Assembly (NCBI RefSeq): GCF_963855985.1
Contig: NC_087095.1
Coordinates: 8,070,001 to 8,134,000, forward strand
Reading direction: 5' to 3'
DNA length: 64,000 nucleotides
From: Ostrinia nubilalis
Lineage: Eukaryota; Arthropoda; Insecta; Lepidoptera; Crambidae
The position numbers and the translations under genes were made by a program. Shown here in pieces: positions 1 to 11,969 of the stretch. Below the pieces are notes generated by a model. It did not search any database and was not told the DNA's origin. It saw nothing but the letters and a program-made list of their open reading frames with translations. Numbering within the stretch: position 1 is the first letter of the stretch; each line of letters opens with the position of its first letter.

Positions 1-574
1 TACAAAATATGTAGGTGAAAGTCTTTTTATTATTTTCAGCGCCTAAAAACGACTTTCTGGTTTTCTTATGATACAGGAAATATCAATTTGTTTTGAATTT
101 CAAGATTTCTCTTATTTTGATGAATGTTACAAGTTTAAAAGCTCGTTCCTTAATCACATCGTGAGCTTTTGGGAGGCACTAAATGTTACGTAATATGACC
201 TGAAACTGAAGAAACTGAAATCAAAAATTTTACATTCTCGTCTTCGTTATCGAAAAGTGAATGAGCTTTAAGAAATTATCAACTTCGACTGTCAAAAAAA
301 TAAGTTGTATGGGCTTGTAAGATCGAGCTCAGGAATGTGAAACTTTCCCCTGCCAGTGCGCAGGTCGAGCCGTGACGTCATGCGCGACTCACCCGATGAG
401 GACACTGTCAATGTTAGTGGGACTGTGTCCGTTAAGATTTTATCAGAATGAGGACAGCCCTTTGTTTGAAAAGTAAATGACTATACTTACTATTATACTC
501 GTAGTTGCTTAATCTTTGTGTGTACGTACCTTGTACCTATTCAGTATTCACTAATAGGAAAAAAGTACAATAGC

Positions 575-690
575 ATTCATCATCATCATCAGCCACAGGA
601 CGTCCACTGCCGAACATAGGTGTGTAGCGAGCGGCCTGCGTCCAGGCCTTCCTGCTACCTTTATGGCGTTGTCGACCCACCTCGACGTCC
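575..690 (-). repeat. RTE-type LINE 3' remnant
   Basis: A (CAT)n run followed by a stretch resembling 'GACGTCCACTGC', the reverse complement of the 3' end of the RTE element seen more fully at 17.7-18.3 kb. Only about 115 bp survives, so this is a dead, 5'-truncated copy on the minus strand. Confidence 0.55.
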
Positions 691-2488
691 TACGAAATAA
701 TATTACAAAATTCTTAATCTATAATAGTCTTATGCGCCTATAAAATAAATTAACAAATTAGCCAACGTTTTAGTTCAATTTGTCATGAAATTCACACAGG
801 AACTTTTCAATTACAAACACAGTAAAATATTGAGATTTCAGCGTCCAAACTAAAGGGTGTTAAGTGATCACATTTCAAAAACTTGGCCAAGTTGAAAACT
901 AGCGGGAATCCCGGATTGTCGAGACCCTTCGCGGGACAGGGATATCTAATTATCACGTGCCTAATATAAGTTGGGAGTTGTCAAAACATCATCTACGCGA
1001 AAGTTTTAATTAAAGGCATTTTTGGGTATTCCCAAAAGTTCCGCCAGTCAGTTGTTTACGATGACAAAGCTTCCGTAGTGGACTGCCGTGCTACTTTTAG
1101 TGTGATTAAAGTTTTGAAATGAAGTAAAACTAAATAACCCGTGGCTCAATTTGAATTCCGGATGTATGCCATACTTTTCGGATTACAGCGTTTTCAAAAT
1201 CACTTTGTGCTGTACGAATTTTTGTCCATAAGATTTGACAGACTGAAAAAGCACGTAATAAATTCGATAAGGAATTTTATTGTTAAGATGCAGAAACAGC
1301 ATACAAAACTCCATTCTGTTATTTTGTAGGTCTGTTAGTACAGGAAAATATATTAATTTGCCAAGGTTTTTAGACACGAAATATTATGTCAGTCCGTACG
1401 ATCTTCGGTGTTGCAACCGTACCTATACATATTATATCAATCATAGCATTGTAAAGTACAGGTGTCGCTTCATTGTTTCGAGGGCCCGCAACTTAAGGGT
1501 ATACGTACAGGTTACATGGGACATGATGCCCGAGCCTTCCCATGTCTTTTAAAAATGTCACTCGTCCTGTATGTCACGCAGGTTATTGTTAGGTAGGAGA
1601 ATATACCTTTATTGATTGTACTCATGCTGGGTCCGCCAAGTATTATTTTACTTTGATTTATAATTTAATTTTTGTTTAAATGAATTCTTAGATTATTTCC
1701 ATAGAAATGTTCAGAATAAGCATTTTGTCATTTAGGAATAATAAGTTACGATTAGAACTAGCTGTTATTGCCAAACTCACGTAATCCAGAACATATTGTG
1801 GTCGTTCCGAAATAACTTATGATGATATTCGAAAACTTCCCGCAGGAACTCCATTTCGGAACTGGAATTAGGTGATTTGGAATTTAGATTATGCAACCGC
1901 ATGCAACAAAAGTTTTGATTGCCAACAAAATTCGGCAATTAAAGGTTTATTTGTTTTGCAACTGTTTAATTAATGGCATAATTGTTTTGAGCCCGCGCAA
2001 AAACACGAATCTAAATGGACAAAACTTAATTGCTTCGCGTTAACAACGTTACATAAAATTTGTCAATTATTTAATAGGCGGCATTAGTGATAGCTTGTTT
2101 GTTTACTTTATAATGTTTATTTATAACGTAAGAGCGCAAGGTTAACAAGAAATAGATTTTTATTTTATTTTAAAGTTTTAAACAACACAAATGTTTGTTG
2201 TGAAATCGCACCATTTGCACTCCACATGCATAATTTAGCACATAGTGTTTACCTTGATATAGCGACCACGTATTTTAAAAATAACTATTTTTAGTTATTT
2301 TAGTAGAGATGTAGGAGGTACATTGAAGAAGGGACACGATATTACTTTTTATGCCGCATTTTTAATATGGACTACATTTTCATGTTAGAGTTAGTAATTT
2401 AAAATGCTAGGTATTAAAAATTATGTTACGGAAAAGTTCAGATCGATTTTATTATATCCGTTAATTTTACTGCAAAATACGCGATAAA

Positions 2489-2608
2489 GGCTGAGTTGCA
2501 CCACCTAACTTTAACCGTAGCTATAACGTTAACCGGTGTTTTTTGTATGGACTTTTGACAGATATTTGACGATTGTTAAAGTTAAAGTAAGATGGCGCAA
2601 CCCAACCC
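2489..2608. repeat. Short MITE, copy 1 (GTTGCACCACC ends)
   Basis: About 120 bp bounded by imperfect inverted ends, GTTGCACCACCTAAC on the left and GATGGCGCAAC on the right. A second copy lies at 2,853-2,972, only 250 bp away. There is no coding capacity, so it is a non-autonomous DNA element of unassigned family. Confidence 0.6.
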
Positions 2609-2852
2609 AAAAATTCTGAAATCCTCGAGTGCTGATACATCCTGTCGCTATTTATGAGACTGGTGACAGAGGTCTGGCCGCTAACTAAGCTAGCGCATTC
2701 AGCTAGCTAAACTATTTAGGTTAATGCTATTTGTTAAGCGTCTTAATGAGGATGAGTGATGTTTGTAGACTTTTTATCTAAGGGCTTATGGCGGTCTTCT
2801 TCTCTTATTTTGTGGACTGAAACAAACTCTCATATTTGCTTAATGCACTTCG

Positions 2853-2972
2853 GTTTAGTTGCACCACCTAACTTTAATATTAACTATAACGATAACCGGT
2901 GATTTTTGTATGGATTTTGACAGTTTTTTGACGAGTGTTAAAGCCAAAGTAAGATCATGCAACCCACCCTTA
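2853..2972. repeat. Short MITE, copy 2 (GTTGCACCACC ends)
   Basis: Same family and orientation as 2,489-2,608. The shared left end GTTGCACCACCTAACTTTAA is followed by similar internal sequence (ACCGGTG..TTTTTGTATGGA). Internal differences show that the two copies are not a recent tandem duplication. Confidence 0.6.
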
Positions 2973-4981
2973 GAGCATTGTAGATACTTAACCTACTCAT
3001 AATGTTACAAATGATTTCACAAAATAAGAAAATATTGTTATATTTGTTTTGTTTACATTACCGAATAATTGCTGAAGAATTAGAAAGCTAATTATTTTGT
3101 ATTGACTTTAATTGTGGCAATAAAATTATTGCTTATTTATTTCTTGTTAATGATATAATTTATTGCATTACTTTTATGAAACACGAATAATGATGACAAG
3201 ATTTTGTTAATGTTTAAAGTAAATCGGTGAATGTAGATTTATGAAATGAAATAAAATAGAATACTACGATGAAGGAGCTTAATAAATTTCCTTTTTACTT
3301 AAATTAAGTAAGTTCTAGTTAATTAAGATGAACTCAAAAGAGGCAGTAAACAATGATTTGTAAGCTAAATTTTTATCGCGGTTACAGCAATTATTTAGCC
3401 TGCAGCTTGCAAAACCCATGACAATCGGCCGTTGATTCGTGGGAGTTTCGTATAGGAAACGTTGCGTTCGCTCTTACATTGTGTTTTGGTAACTCAGGCG
3501 AATGCAGTAGGTTTGTTGTACCCAAAATATTGTTCCAAATAAAAACTCGAATGAGTAACAAACATCCATCCATCTATCCTCACAAACTTTCACATTTATT
3601 TATACAGGGTTTTTTGTATTTTTTCATACTTTTTGCAGATAAACTTTATATTAGTAAGATGAAATAAGACAAGGTAGATTAGAAACTAGGACTTCATTTT
3701 GTAATCTAAATCAAATAACAAGTAAATTGGTATAATATCGTAGTAGTAGTAGGTAGGTAGGTAGGAATCAGGCATCATCATCATCAGATTGACCCCCATG
3801 ATGGCCAGTCATTATACTTATCGAAAATTAAAATCGACTGTGGCTGCAAGATAGCTGCTATGTTACGACTAGGCTAGACACACGAACGGTTATTCTGAAC
3901 CTTTTTACTCTATGAACTCAGGTTATGGCTGATTCCATTTACTTCCTCATTGTCTTTGAGATATCACACATTTTTGTATGAACGCAATTAGTCGAGTGAC
4001 CCGCATATGAAAAAACGGTCATCCGGTCAATTTTTTACGTGTGAAATATTCTGTTGTAAAACATCGTAATTACAGAATTAATTAGGTAAAAATAATACTG
4101 GTCATTCGAACTAACTTCTCCCAATGTTTTTACACGAAATGAAATGAAAACTGTTACTATCGGAAAAACAACACAGTTTTCCTGTTAACAAAATTGGGAT
4201 TTTATTTGGAAAGCCTTTTTTGTTTCAGGGATATTACCTAAATAACAACAAAATTGAAGTCGGTTTACTGTTTGAAATTAGGAAAACAGTTGATTAACTC
4301 TGACTATGTAGTTTAAAAGAGTTTTTTTACATACATTTTTTAATAATTATATGAATTTTGAAGTACCTACTGAAGAAATGAAGTTATTGCCATTCAAATT
4401 TTCATCGCTGTGGAAATATGGCTTTAAGACTGACTTTTGTATGCAGCGAAATGTAGGTCATTTCAAGGTGTGGTATGGCGTATACCTAAACGTATCAAAT
4501 CCCTGTTACATTTAATAAAACATAAATGAAAATTTTAGGTGTTCCAAGGTATTAAAAAATGTTTATCTAAGACAATTTACTATTAAATAAAGTTATTTAA
4601 ATGATGGCAATCTTTATTTTTATTGCCTTTGCTATTAAAAGCATGTTCCTCTAAAAGCCTCGATTGTAAAAAGGAGCATGTTCGGCTCAGGCGTTGGCAG
4701 ACCGTCTCCAGGGAAGGTCTTAATTACCCGTTTTTATGGGTATGGGGTAAATGAGTCAGCGAATTAGGGAGTTTTTCTCGGCGGACCGACGAAACACGTT
4801 TTTGTTTACAACAAAGCCATTTATATATCCGGGCTTAGTATTTATTTAGAGTACTGCGATAATCTGTTCTCTCTTTTGAACCCTCATTAGGACTCTGATG
4901 TCGCATTTGTAGAAGCTTATGTATAGGTACTGTTGTTTTGTTGAGTTATATTAGCAGAGTTTGAGATTTAAAATATGACAC

Positions 4982-5135
4982 ACTAGCTGACCCGGCGAAC
5001 TTCGTAATGCCCAAGTTCATCAGAAATAATGTACTGAAAGAATTTTTCAAATCGGCTCAGTGAGTAGTTTCGGAGCGTATTCAATACTTACAAACAAAAC
5101 AATCAAATCTTACCTTTATGATATTAGTGTAGATT
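4982..5135 (+). repeat. Dispersed repeat beginning ACTAGCTGACCCGGCGAAC
   Basis: It has the typical layout of a very common lepidopteran interspersed repeat: a head ACTAGCTGACCCGG, an internal AAATCGG..CAGTAGTTT-like stretch and a tail ending near TAGTGTAGAT. An inverted relative lies at 11,503-11,664. It is probably the 3' portion of a non-LTR element; the exact family was not assigned. Confidence 0.6.
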
Positions 5136-6639
5136 ATATCTACGGTGCCTTGGAGGTGAATATAAGCCGTGACATAGTGTGACAAAGTAACTTTAGAAGC
5201 TTTTCGGAACAAATAACGCTTTTTAGAGCATTCCTGTTAACAACTAGGCAGATAGACACATAGCGATCTGTGCCAAAGTTCCACACAGTCAAAACACAGC
5301 TGTCTCAACCCGACAATTAATCTGACTTTCCTTTAAACCAGACCAGAATTAATTATCAATTTAATATGAAAATTATTCATAATGAAGGGAATTGCAAATT
5401 AGTTCCAACAATAAAATTGCTGGCAAGGTGAATTTAATATTACGATCAAAAATCAATCTCACCGGCGTTTGGCAAATATTCACTTTCGCTGAAGGCTCCA
5501 CTCGGATGTTTTGACTGGAACCCCTTTATAATATTAAAATCCTTTCAGAGGGGCGCGTGCCTACATAACTCCCTAAGGAACCGCAAACAGTTTTCCTCTA
5601 AGCCGATCTATAGACAAACTTTAGACCTTGTGCCTATTGGAATAGGAGTCACAGTGTTACGCTGATTAGGTGCATGGTTTTATTTTATCCAAAGAGTTTA
5701 CGACTCTCAGATATACGTGGGCTCCATAACATCGCCAAATATCTAGTACGGACTCGCAGAGATGACTGAATTTAGGTGAGTATGTGTTTACTTCGCGTTG
5801 AGCTCGATAATATCCTAGGGACATTGCCCTTTTCTTTCGATATTTTGAATAACCTTTCAGGAAACTGTCCGTCTTCTTTTTGTTATTTTATGACATTAGA
5901 TGGAATAAAAAGGTAGTTTCAAAGACTGTTTATTTAATGTTCTTGGAAGAAAAATTAAAAGAGGTGAAATCTATTTGACGTTTCAGTTTTTCAAAGTATC
6001 ATTTAACAGTATTGCATTATTAATAAATAATCTCATTATTTAGGAACACTTTCGCTTGCTTTGTGTGCGTTTTCTACTGTGGATATTAAATGTTAGTGTG
6101 CCGGGCGTATCTCCACTGAAACGCTAAGCATGCTTGAAAATATGAAAAATTTGATGCAGGAGTGTTTTATTGCACTACTTACTTACTGAAATCTTCACTT
6201 GAAGAAAAACGTTCTCGGCATAATCTAGAGTCCAATTATTATCTAGAAGTTGGGCTTTAGGTGAAATTCCTGCAAGCTCATATGGACTAAAATTTGTATA
6301 AAATTTTAATGTTTGTATGGTACATTAATTGGTGCTTAAATCTTTTAGTTACGGCTTACACAAATAGGTTACAAATTACAAAGTCTTATTATTGAATAGT
6401 TTCCTATTGAAATTGCTTTAAAAGCGCCTATATTTTTGTCTATCTCGTAGGATATGGCTGTTGGAGAACATTGTCTCCAATTACGCTTGCATGCAATCCA
6501 AGCAAGTAATTGAAGCTGAAATATAATTGGCACAAGCAATCGTAGATGCTCCATGGATTGGCTTGCATATACAGGGTGAGATTAAAATCGTTGGCATACT
6601 ATAAGATACTTATATTCATGACACCTAAATAGTACGAGT

Positions 6640-7020
6640 ACATTAAATAAATAAATAAATAAATTGTTTATTTCTCTCTTCACAAAGTAGGAAACATGCG
6701 TACTTAAATACAAGGTCTTATAATAGGAGTCTTAGCTTAATTCCTATCACTTGTGAGAGACTGGTGCCTGAAGTAGGTTTCAAAGAAACCTGTGACACAG
6801 GTCGCCAGGCCCCCCCACATTATTGACAGTTGGAACAAACAAGATACGTATCGATGAATACATACATAGTACAGCGCAGTTGCAATAGTACCTAGTATAA
6901 GGAGAAAAAAGCAAAAAAAGTAAGAATAAATACAATAAAATTATCGCGTAGCCTAAAGAAAATTTAGAAATAATTCCATCCATGCACATGGACTGGCGTA
7001 AGGCTTATAATGTAGGATGA
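6640..7020 (-). repeat. Probable LINE/SINE 3' end with (AAAT)n tail
   Basis: (AAAT)n at 6,643-6,665 next to TTGTTTATTT, read on the minus strand as AATAAACAA plus a tetranucleotide tail, is a common ending of lepidopteran non-LTR elements. The body upstream on the minus strand has no recognisable coding sequence. Confidence 0.45.
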
Positions 7021-7043
7021 TTGCAGATTGAGTTTGTGAGTGA

Positions 7044-7050
<7 letters not shown>

Positions 7051-7104
<54 letters not shown>
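7051..7104. repeat. (TG)n microsatellite
   Basis: An almost pure TG dinucleotide run of about 54 bp that degrades into TGCGCGTG at its right edge. It lies in non-coding DNA. Confidence 0.95.
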
Positions 7105-7108
<4 letters not shown>

Positions 7109-7182
7109 TGAGGCATATGAGGTGCGTATCCGAGAAAAGGAAGGGTGAAAGAAAAGCTCGCTGATGGAAGTGAGTAGGAAGC

Positions 7183-7383
7183 GATAGTCCTACTAATATT
7201 ATAAATGCGAAAGCCTGGATGTCTGGATGTTTGTTACTCTTTCACGCAAAGAACTACTGAACGGATTTCGATGAAATCCCACAGCATCACTGTTTATAAC
7301 CGAGTATAACATAATAATAGGCTATAATGACGATCTGTGCAAACGAAATTTCACAAAAAAGCTTTTGGGCAAAAGCTAGTATG
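7183..7383 (-). repeat. Dispersed repeat, reverse orientation
   Basis: On the minus strand it starts near ACTAGCTTTTGCCC and ends with CGCATTTATAATATTAGTAG, the same head and tail as several other copies in this window (e.g. 51,085-51,215). The internal CGGATTTCGATGAAA corresponds to the CATCAAAATCCGT stretch of other copies. Confidence 0.65.
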
Positions 7384-7425
7384 TACATAATGAAAACTTG
7401 ATAGTTATAATTTTATTGTATTAGC

Positions 7426-8184
7426 TTAGACCGGGATATTGAGCAAGTTCTCAGTTGCATAGTAATCTAGCGTGTAAAGATAGTTGGTTACTGCGATTTT
7501 ACAACTGTGTTTTGTGTACGAGTAGAAATTTAGCGAACTGTTAAGTTTGTTGTATAAGTAGTCACCAAGAAAACAGAAAAAGTTATGTGATTTAGCGGTT
7601 CTGTATAGTTTTTTCGGACAGACTTTGCCTTTTTTGCGTTTGTCTTTAACTAGATCCGGGTCATACAACAGCTGAGAGTGCTTTTTAAGGATTGTTTGGA
7701 GGATGAAGGACTGCCTGACTGAGAGGACGGCCCAGCTCCTATACAACTCTTTAGTGGAGTAGCGAGGTGGAAGGCAAGCAGCTACTTTCAAGATGAGACG
7801 CTGCGCTTTTTCCGCTTCTAAAAGGTGTGTCTTGTCAGTCCCACCCCAGGAAGATATGCAGTAGTTAACAACCGACTGGCATAGGGCAGTATAGACCATT
7901 TTTATCACCCGACGATCGGCTACGTGTCTGAGAGATTTAAATATGTAAATAAGTTTGCGCAACCGAACGACGAGTGTATCAATGTGAGGTTTAAAGGAGA
8001 GCGACTGGTCAATAACCACCCCAAGGTATTTAATTTCATTTGTTCTAGTGAGACTGGGACAGGAACAAGGATCAGCAGCAGCACAACTGTGTACGAACAA
8101 CTTTAGGTCATGACTCGGCAGTAGGTTAGTGCGGAAGGCAAAGGTAATATTGATGACATTCCCCATATAATATGAGATAAACAC
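7426..8184 (-). pseudogene. Non-LTR retrotransposon reverse transcriptase, C-terminal fragment
   Basis: An open frame of 252 codons. From about residue 28 it matches the region after the catalytic RT core of Jockey/CR1-like LINEs. The motif KYLGVVIDQSLSFKPHID near residue 50 is typical of the block after the active site, and VYTALCQSVVNYCISSWGG follows. The N-terminal ~25 residues look unrelated, and the endonuclease and the catalytic YxDD part are absent, so this is a 5'-truncated insertion. The frame is still uninterrupted, suggesting moderate age. It probably has no host function. The precise LINE clade cannot be fixed from this fragment. Confidence 0.8.
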
Positions 8185-11100
8185 AATGACTTAAAAAGGC
8201 AATAATTAAAACCTTGTCAAACCGTTTTAAACACTTAATAAAAGCACACTAATAAATAAATAGTAAAAATAAAGACGTAAATTAATAATTATCATTTGGC
8301 CGCGCTTTCCATGTGCACACATTTAAGATAGAACGATTTTAACTCATTGGATTAATTTGATTAATTTATCTTAATTGGGGAATCTGGGTTCTCGTATCGT
8401 ATATTTTAAAAGGATGCCAATGATTTCAATATCACTCTGTATATCTGATTGGAAATTTCATTAGCCGCTTTGTTACCGTTTCTAACGTGCAATACGGTCT
8501 ATAGGGTAGAACTTTGACCAACAAGTTCTGAAATACGAAACATTGTTTCAATTTAACAAAAGGGATAAACTTTGCTTCGGTTTTTCAATCTGAGTAAGTA
8601 CTGTGAAATAATATTTTTCGCCCTTTGTCTTGGTTAAGTTTGAACTCAGTTTAAAGGTAAAGTTCTTGTGTAACTTCTCTTTTTATTTAAAAACCAGCGA
8701 TAGTTAAAAAGAACTTCAGTTTGGTATTATAACGTTTGCTAGGCAGGCATAGCCGCCTATAATTTCTGTCTATGTTTACATTTTTTTAAACAAAATTTCC
8801 GATAACTTGTTTTTTCGATAATAAATTGCCCAATTAAATTAAAATGTCGTTATCGCAAATTCTTCGAATATAAATTAACTTGTTCGCAAACAATAAATTA
8901 ATACCAGAAATTAAATTAGAACCCAATTAAGTCTAAACGAAACAAAACAATATGCCTAATAAATTGCGTAATTCATTGGCTGCCTATGTTATAATCTACT
9001 TTGTTTCGTAGACTAATTAATTTATTTTATACATTTATCCATTGCATGTTTTTGTACTGTCAATGGAATTTCTTGTGATTTCAATTACCGTATTAATTGC
9101 CCTTAACACAGCTGAAAATCGACTCAATTCAAATTCAAAATACGAACACGTACGTTTCTAAAACAAATGAATGAGATCAATAACAATAAATCCTTAACAA
9201 CGATCGCAGTTATCAAAGAGGCTTTAATTAAAAACGTGTTAATGATATAGTAGGGGTGCGAGAACGCATGATAATGATGCCCCTCGACCATGGTAATGAG
9301 ATCCGACTGTGGATTTATTTACTTACCGGGGCTTTCCCGGTGCGATTCTGGAGTCGGTAGCTGAAGTGGGCGACTTTGTTGTGTAAATATCTCCTATAGA
9401 GATAGAGACTTGATCTTTGATTACCGCTTTTAGGGTTTGCGTTAAGAATTCGACTACAGCATCACATTATTATTACATACAAATATTTATGTGTATAATA
9501 TTATGTACTTGTCTTAAAAATAATTGTGATATTCGAGGTTTTCTCGTCACAACTATCAAGTAGTTATTGCATCGAAGAATAAATTATTCGTGTCGCGACT
9601 GATGATTTTAACAATTACTTGTATTTTATAAGAGATTAACTTTCGTGTGAATTTGTAATCTTTTTGTCCAATGCAATTCATAAAACCAGTGGCAATTGCT
9701 CTAAATTCTAATCGTACGCGTAGTGACAATAGCAGTGTAAAGTTACTAGAGTTATTTTTAAAATGTCCATTCCAAAGCAATTGCGGTGAACTTAATAGGC
9801 CCGGGTCACAACCGTCTCAAAGGCTTTTAAGGAATTAAATGCTGTTTGTATAAATTAAGCGGCCATTCAGCGGTTTCGGGACTGAAACGTCTTGATCTTG
9901 GTTGGGTTCGTTCAATGGTTTTCCGGGAACCGTAGAAGTCTTACAAATATCCCCTAAAACTTTACCGCGAATTTACATTAATAGAAGTATTGAAAATAAG
10001 CTTGTTTGTTTTTGGTAATTTAAGAATCAGAGGTACCTACTGCAGGTATATTATTGTGGTTTATACTAAGAAATGCCATTCAGAACGATCCTGTTTACTT
10101 TGTTACGTAACTAATATTCTGAAGACAAAAACCCGTGCTCCATTTAATGCTTCGTGAATACAGTCCTATTCAACAATTAGTGTAGAACAAACGAAAAGTT
10201 TGTCATGTTGACCAGATCGTTGCAGCAACATGAAAATTTCCCATCCAAGCTTTGGCTCCCACAAATTGCCTGAAAAACTGTCATAGCAATTTCCTGCGTA
10301 ATTTTTCTAGCGGTTTAAGAATAATCCCCTACGATATAACGTCTAAGCACGTCGCGGGCAATGAAAAGGGATAATTGCATATTCCCTCCCATTATTTTTT
10401 CTTGTTTTATCTCCTGCGAGTTGTTCCCTAGCTAAATTATGCTCTGAAAACTCTTTATTTTATTACATACTGCGAAGGGTTCCGATCCTTTTGTATGAAG
10501 ATGAATTCTACCATCATTTTCTTTAACAAGCAGATTTCTTACTTATTTACTATTTTTAACCGATTCTTTTAAAATAATTCGCTGTGTTGTCTGATTTTTA
10601 ACCGGCTTCAACAAAAAGGAGGTTCTCAATTCGGTTGGTATATTTTTTTTTCTTTATATGTACACCGATCAAGCCGATATTTCTGATCCGATTCACGTGA
10701 TTCTTTTTTTGATCCATGCGGAATAGTTTCCATTTTGTCCCATAAAAATTATTTTGTCCGTCCAATCAACCTTTGAAACTTTATAGCGGCCTATACAGTA
10801 CTGTTACAGTTCACACGGTACAAAAATAGCAATTTTAAAAGATTTCACGGAGAGGAAACAATGAGTGTACATCCATGTTCCTAATCACTGGAAAAACATT
10901 GAATTAATAAAATAAATTTAATATTTCTATAGCTTCGATTTTTCCAGTCTTTTAGTCGAAAGTAAGTAATTTGTTTACGATTTCAAATAATGAAAACACA
11001 TTTTTTAAGCGTTTCTTAAAACGTACGAGTAATATTAATTGGATTTTACAAAAAATACAACAGTCATAATAATAATATAGCATAATACTGTTTGTGATTT

Positions 11101-11300
11101 TCAGCATACAATTTAGTTTTAGGCAGACATCTGCTTTATCGAAATTCTATTCAGCATGAGAGAGATTTATAGCCTTTCCAGGAATTGTTAAACACTAAAA
11201 GCATCTATTTTATGTATGTATTTATTTATTATATATTTTATATGTTATTTATGTATGTAGCATATTTGTTTTTGTTTTTCTTTCCTGCACTAGAAGTACC
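8185..11300. other. Gene-free stretch, TAAT-rich in part
   Basis: No supported gene. 8,780-9,150 is notably dense in TAAT/ATTA cores and low in recognisable repeats. An AACCGGCTTCA-type MITE end lies near 10,598-10,670, related to the element at 17.6 kb. 10,200-10,480 also looks single-copy. Confidence 0.5.
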
Positions 11301-11309
11301 GCCAAACAA

Positions 11310-11430
11310 ATTTCTTTTCTGCTCAACCCAAAGGTAAACTGGTCGAGAATGCTTTAGTGCATTAAGTTCGCCTTATGTACAAATTTATTTTGGCATAAAA
11401 GTTTAAATAAATAAATAAATAAATAAATAA
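11310..11430 (+). repeat. SINE-like repeat with (AAAT)n tail, copy 1
   Basis: About 120 bp beginning TTCTTTTCTGCTCAACCC and ending in (AAAT)n. A nearly identical copy lies at 46,744-46,858, also followed by (AAAT)n, which marks a retroposed family. No RNA polymerase III boxes are evident in this short piece. Confidence 0.75.
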
Positions 11431-11502
11431 AAGCTGCACCAGCGTAATATCTATCAATAATCGAGATATTTTCGATCTGAGAACTGGATATAATTTCGAT
11501 TA

Positions 11503-11664
11503 ATCTACACTAATATTATAATGAGGAAACATTAGATTTCTTGTTTGTCTATATTGAAAAGGCTCCGAAATTACTAGAATGTGTTTGAAAAATTCTTTAA
11601 CCATTAGAATCCTACATTATTTCTGATATAGGTGGTACGAAGTTCGCCGGGTCAGCTAGTTGAT
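11503..11664 (-). repeat. Dispersed repeat, reverse copy of the 4,982 family
   Basis: On the minus strand it begins CTAGCTGACCCGGCGAACTT and ends in TAATATTAGTGTAGAT, matching the head and tail of the 4,982-5,135 copy. Confidence 0.7.
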
Positions 11665-11819
11665 TATAAATGGAAAGCGCTGTTCTATATTCTTGGGTCG
11701 CAACTTTCAAATCTCCCAGGAGGTGTATTTTTAATCCATTCGATTTCGAATACGCTTCAAAATTTTAAGATCATCGTATAGCACCTTACTAAGGTAGAGT
11801 GGTTTCGTAAGCAAATTAA

Positions 11820-11965
11820 CGCCAGTATTCACAAACATTACTATGAGGTCTCACATTGCGCGTGGACGCACAGGGTGACACATGAACCAATCACAGGGCT
11901 CTATTCAACACTGTGCGTTCGATTTGCTGCTTCACATAAGAAAGTATCGTTTGTGAATACGGGCG
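11820..11965. mobile_element. Harbinger-like MITE with TAA target duplication
   Basis: A 146-bp element with inverted ends CGCCAGTATTCACAAAC and GTTTGTGAATACGGGCG, flanked on both sides by TAA (11,817-11,819 and 11,966-11,968). A 3-bp TWA duplication is the rule for PIF/Harbinger elements. Further copies lie at 16,915-17,048 and 38,733-38,875. No coding capacity. Confidence 0.7.
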
Positions 11966-11969
11966 TAAG

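Larger units (their letters stand above)
1..6630. other. Gene-free, largely single-copy stretch
   Basis: No exon with a convincing protein match or codon pattern is seen; the open frames here are short and unlike any family I recognise. The DNA is AT-rich with only a few dispersed repeats, listed separately. Blocks rich in TAAT cores occur near 1,900-2,100 and 5,340-5,470. It could be intergenic DNA or a long intron of a gene whose exons lie outside the window. Confidence 0.6.

Noticed and set aside
9328..9337. NF-kB-like GGGGCTTTCC site as a lectin enhancer
   Set aside because: A single 10-mer match over 10 kb from the gene is expected by chance; nothing links it to the lectin.
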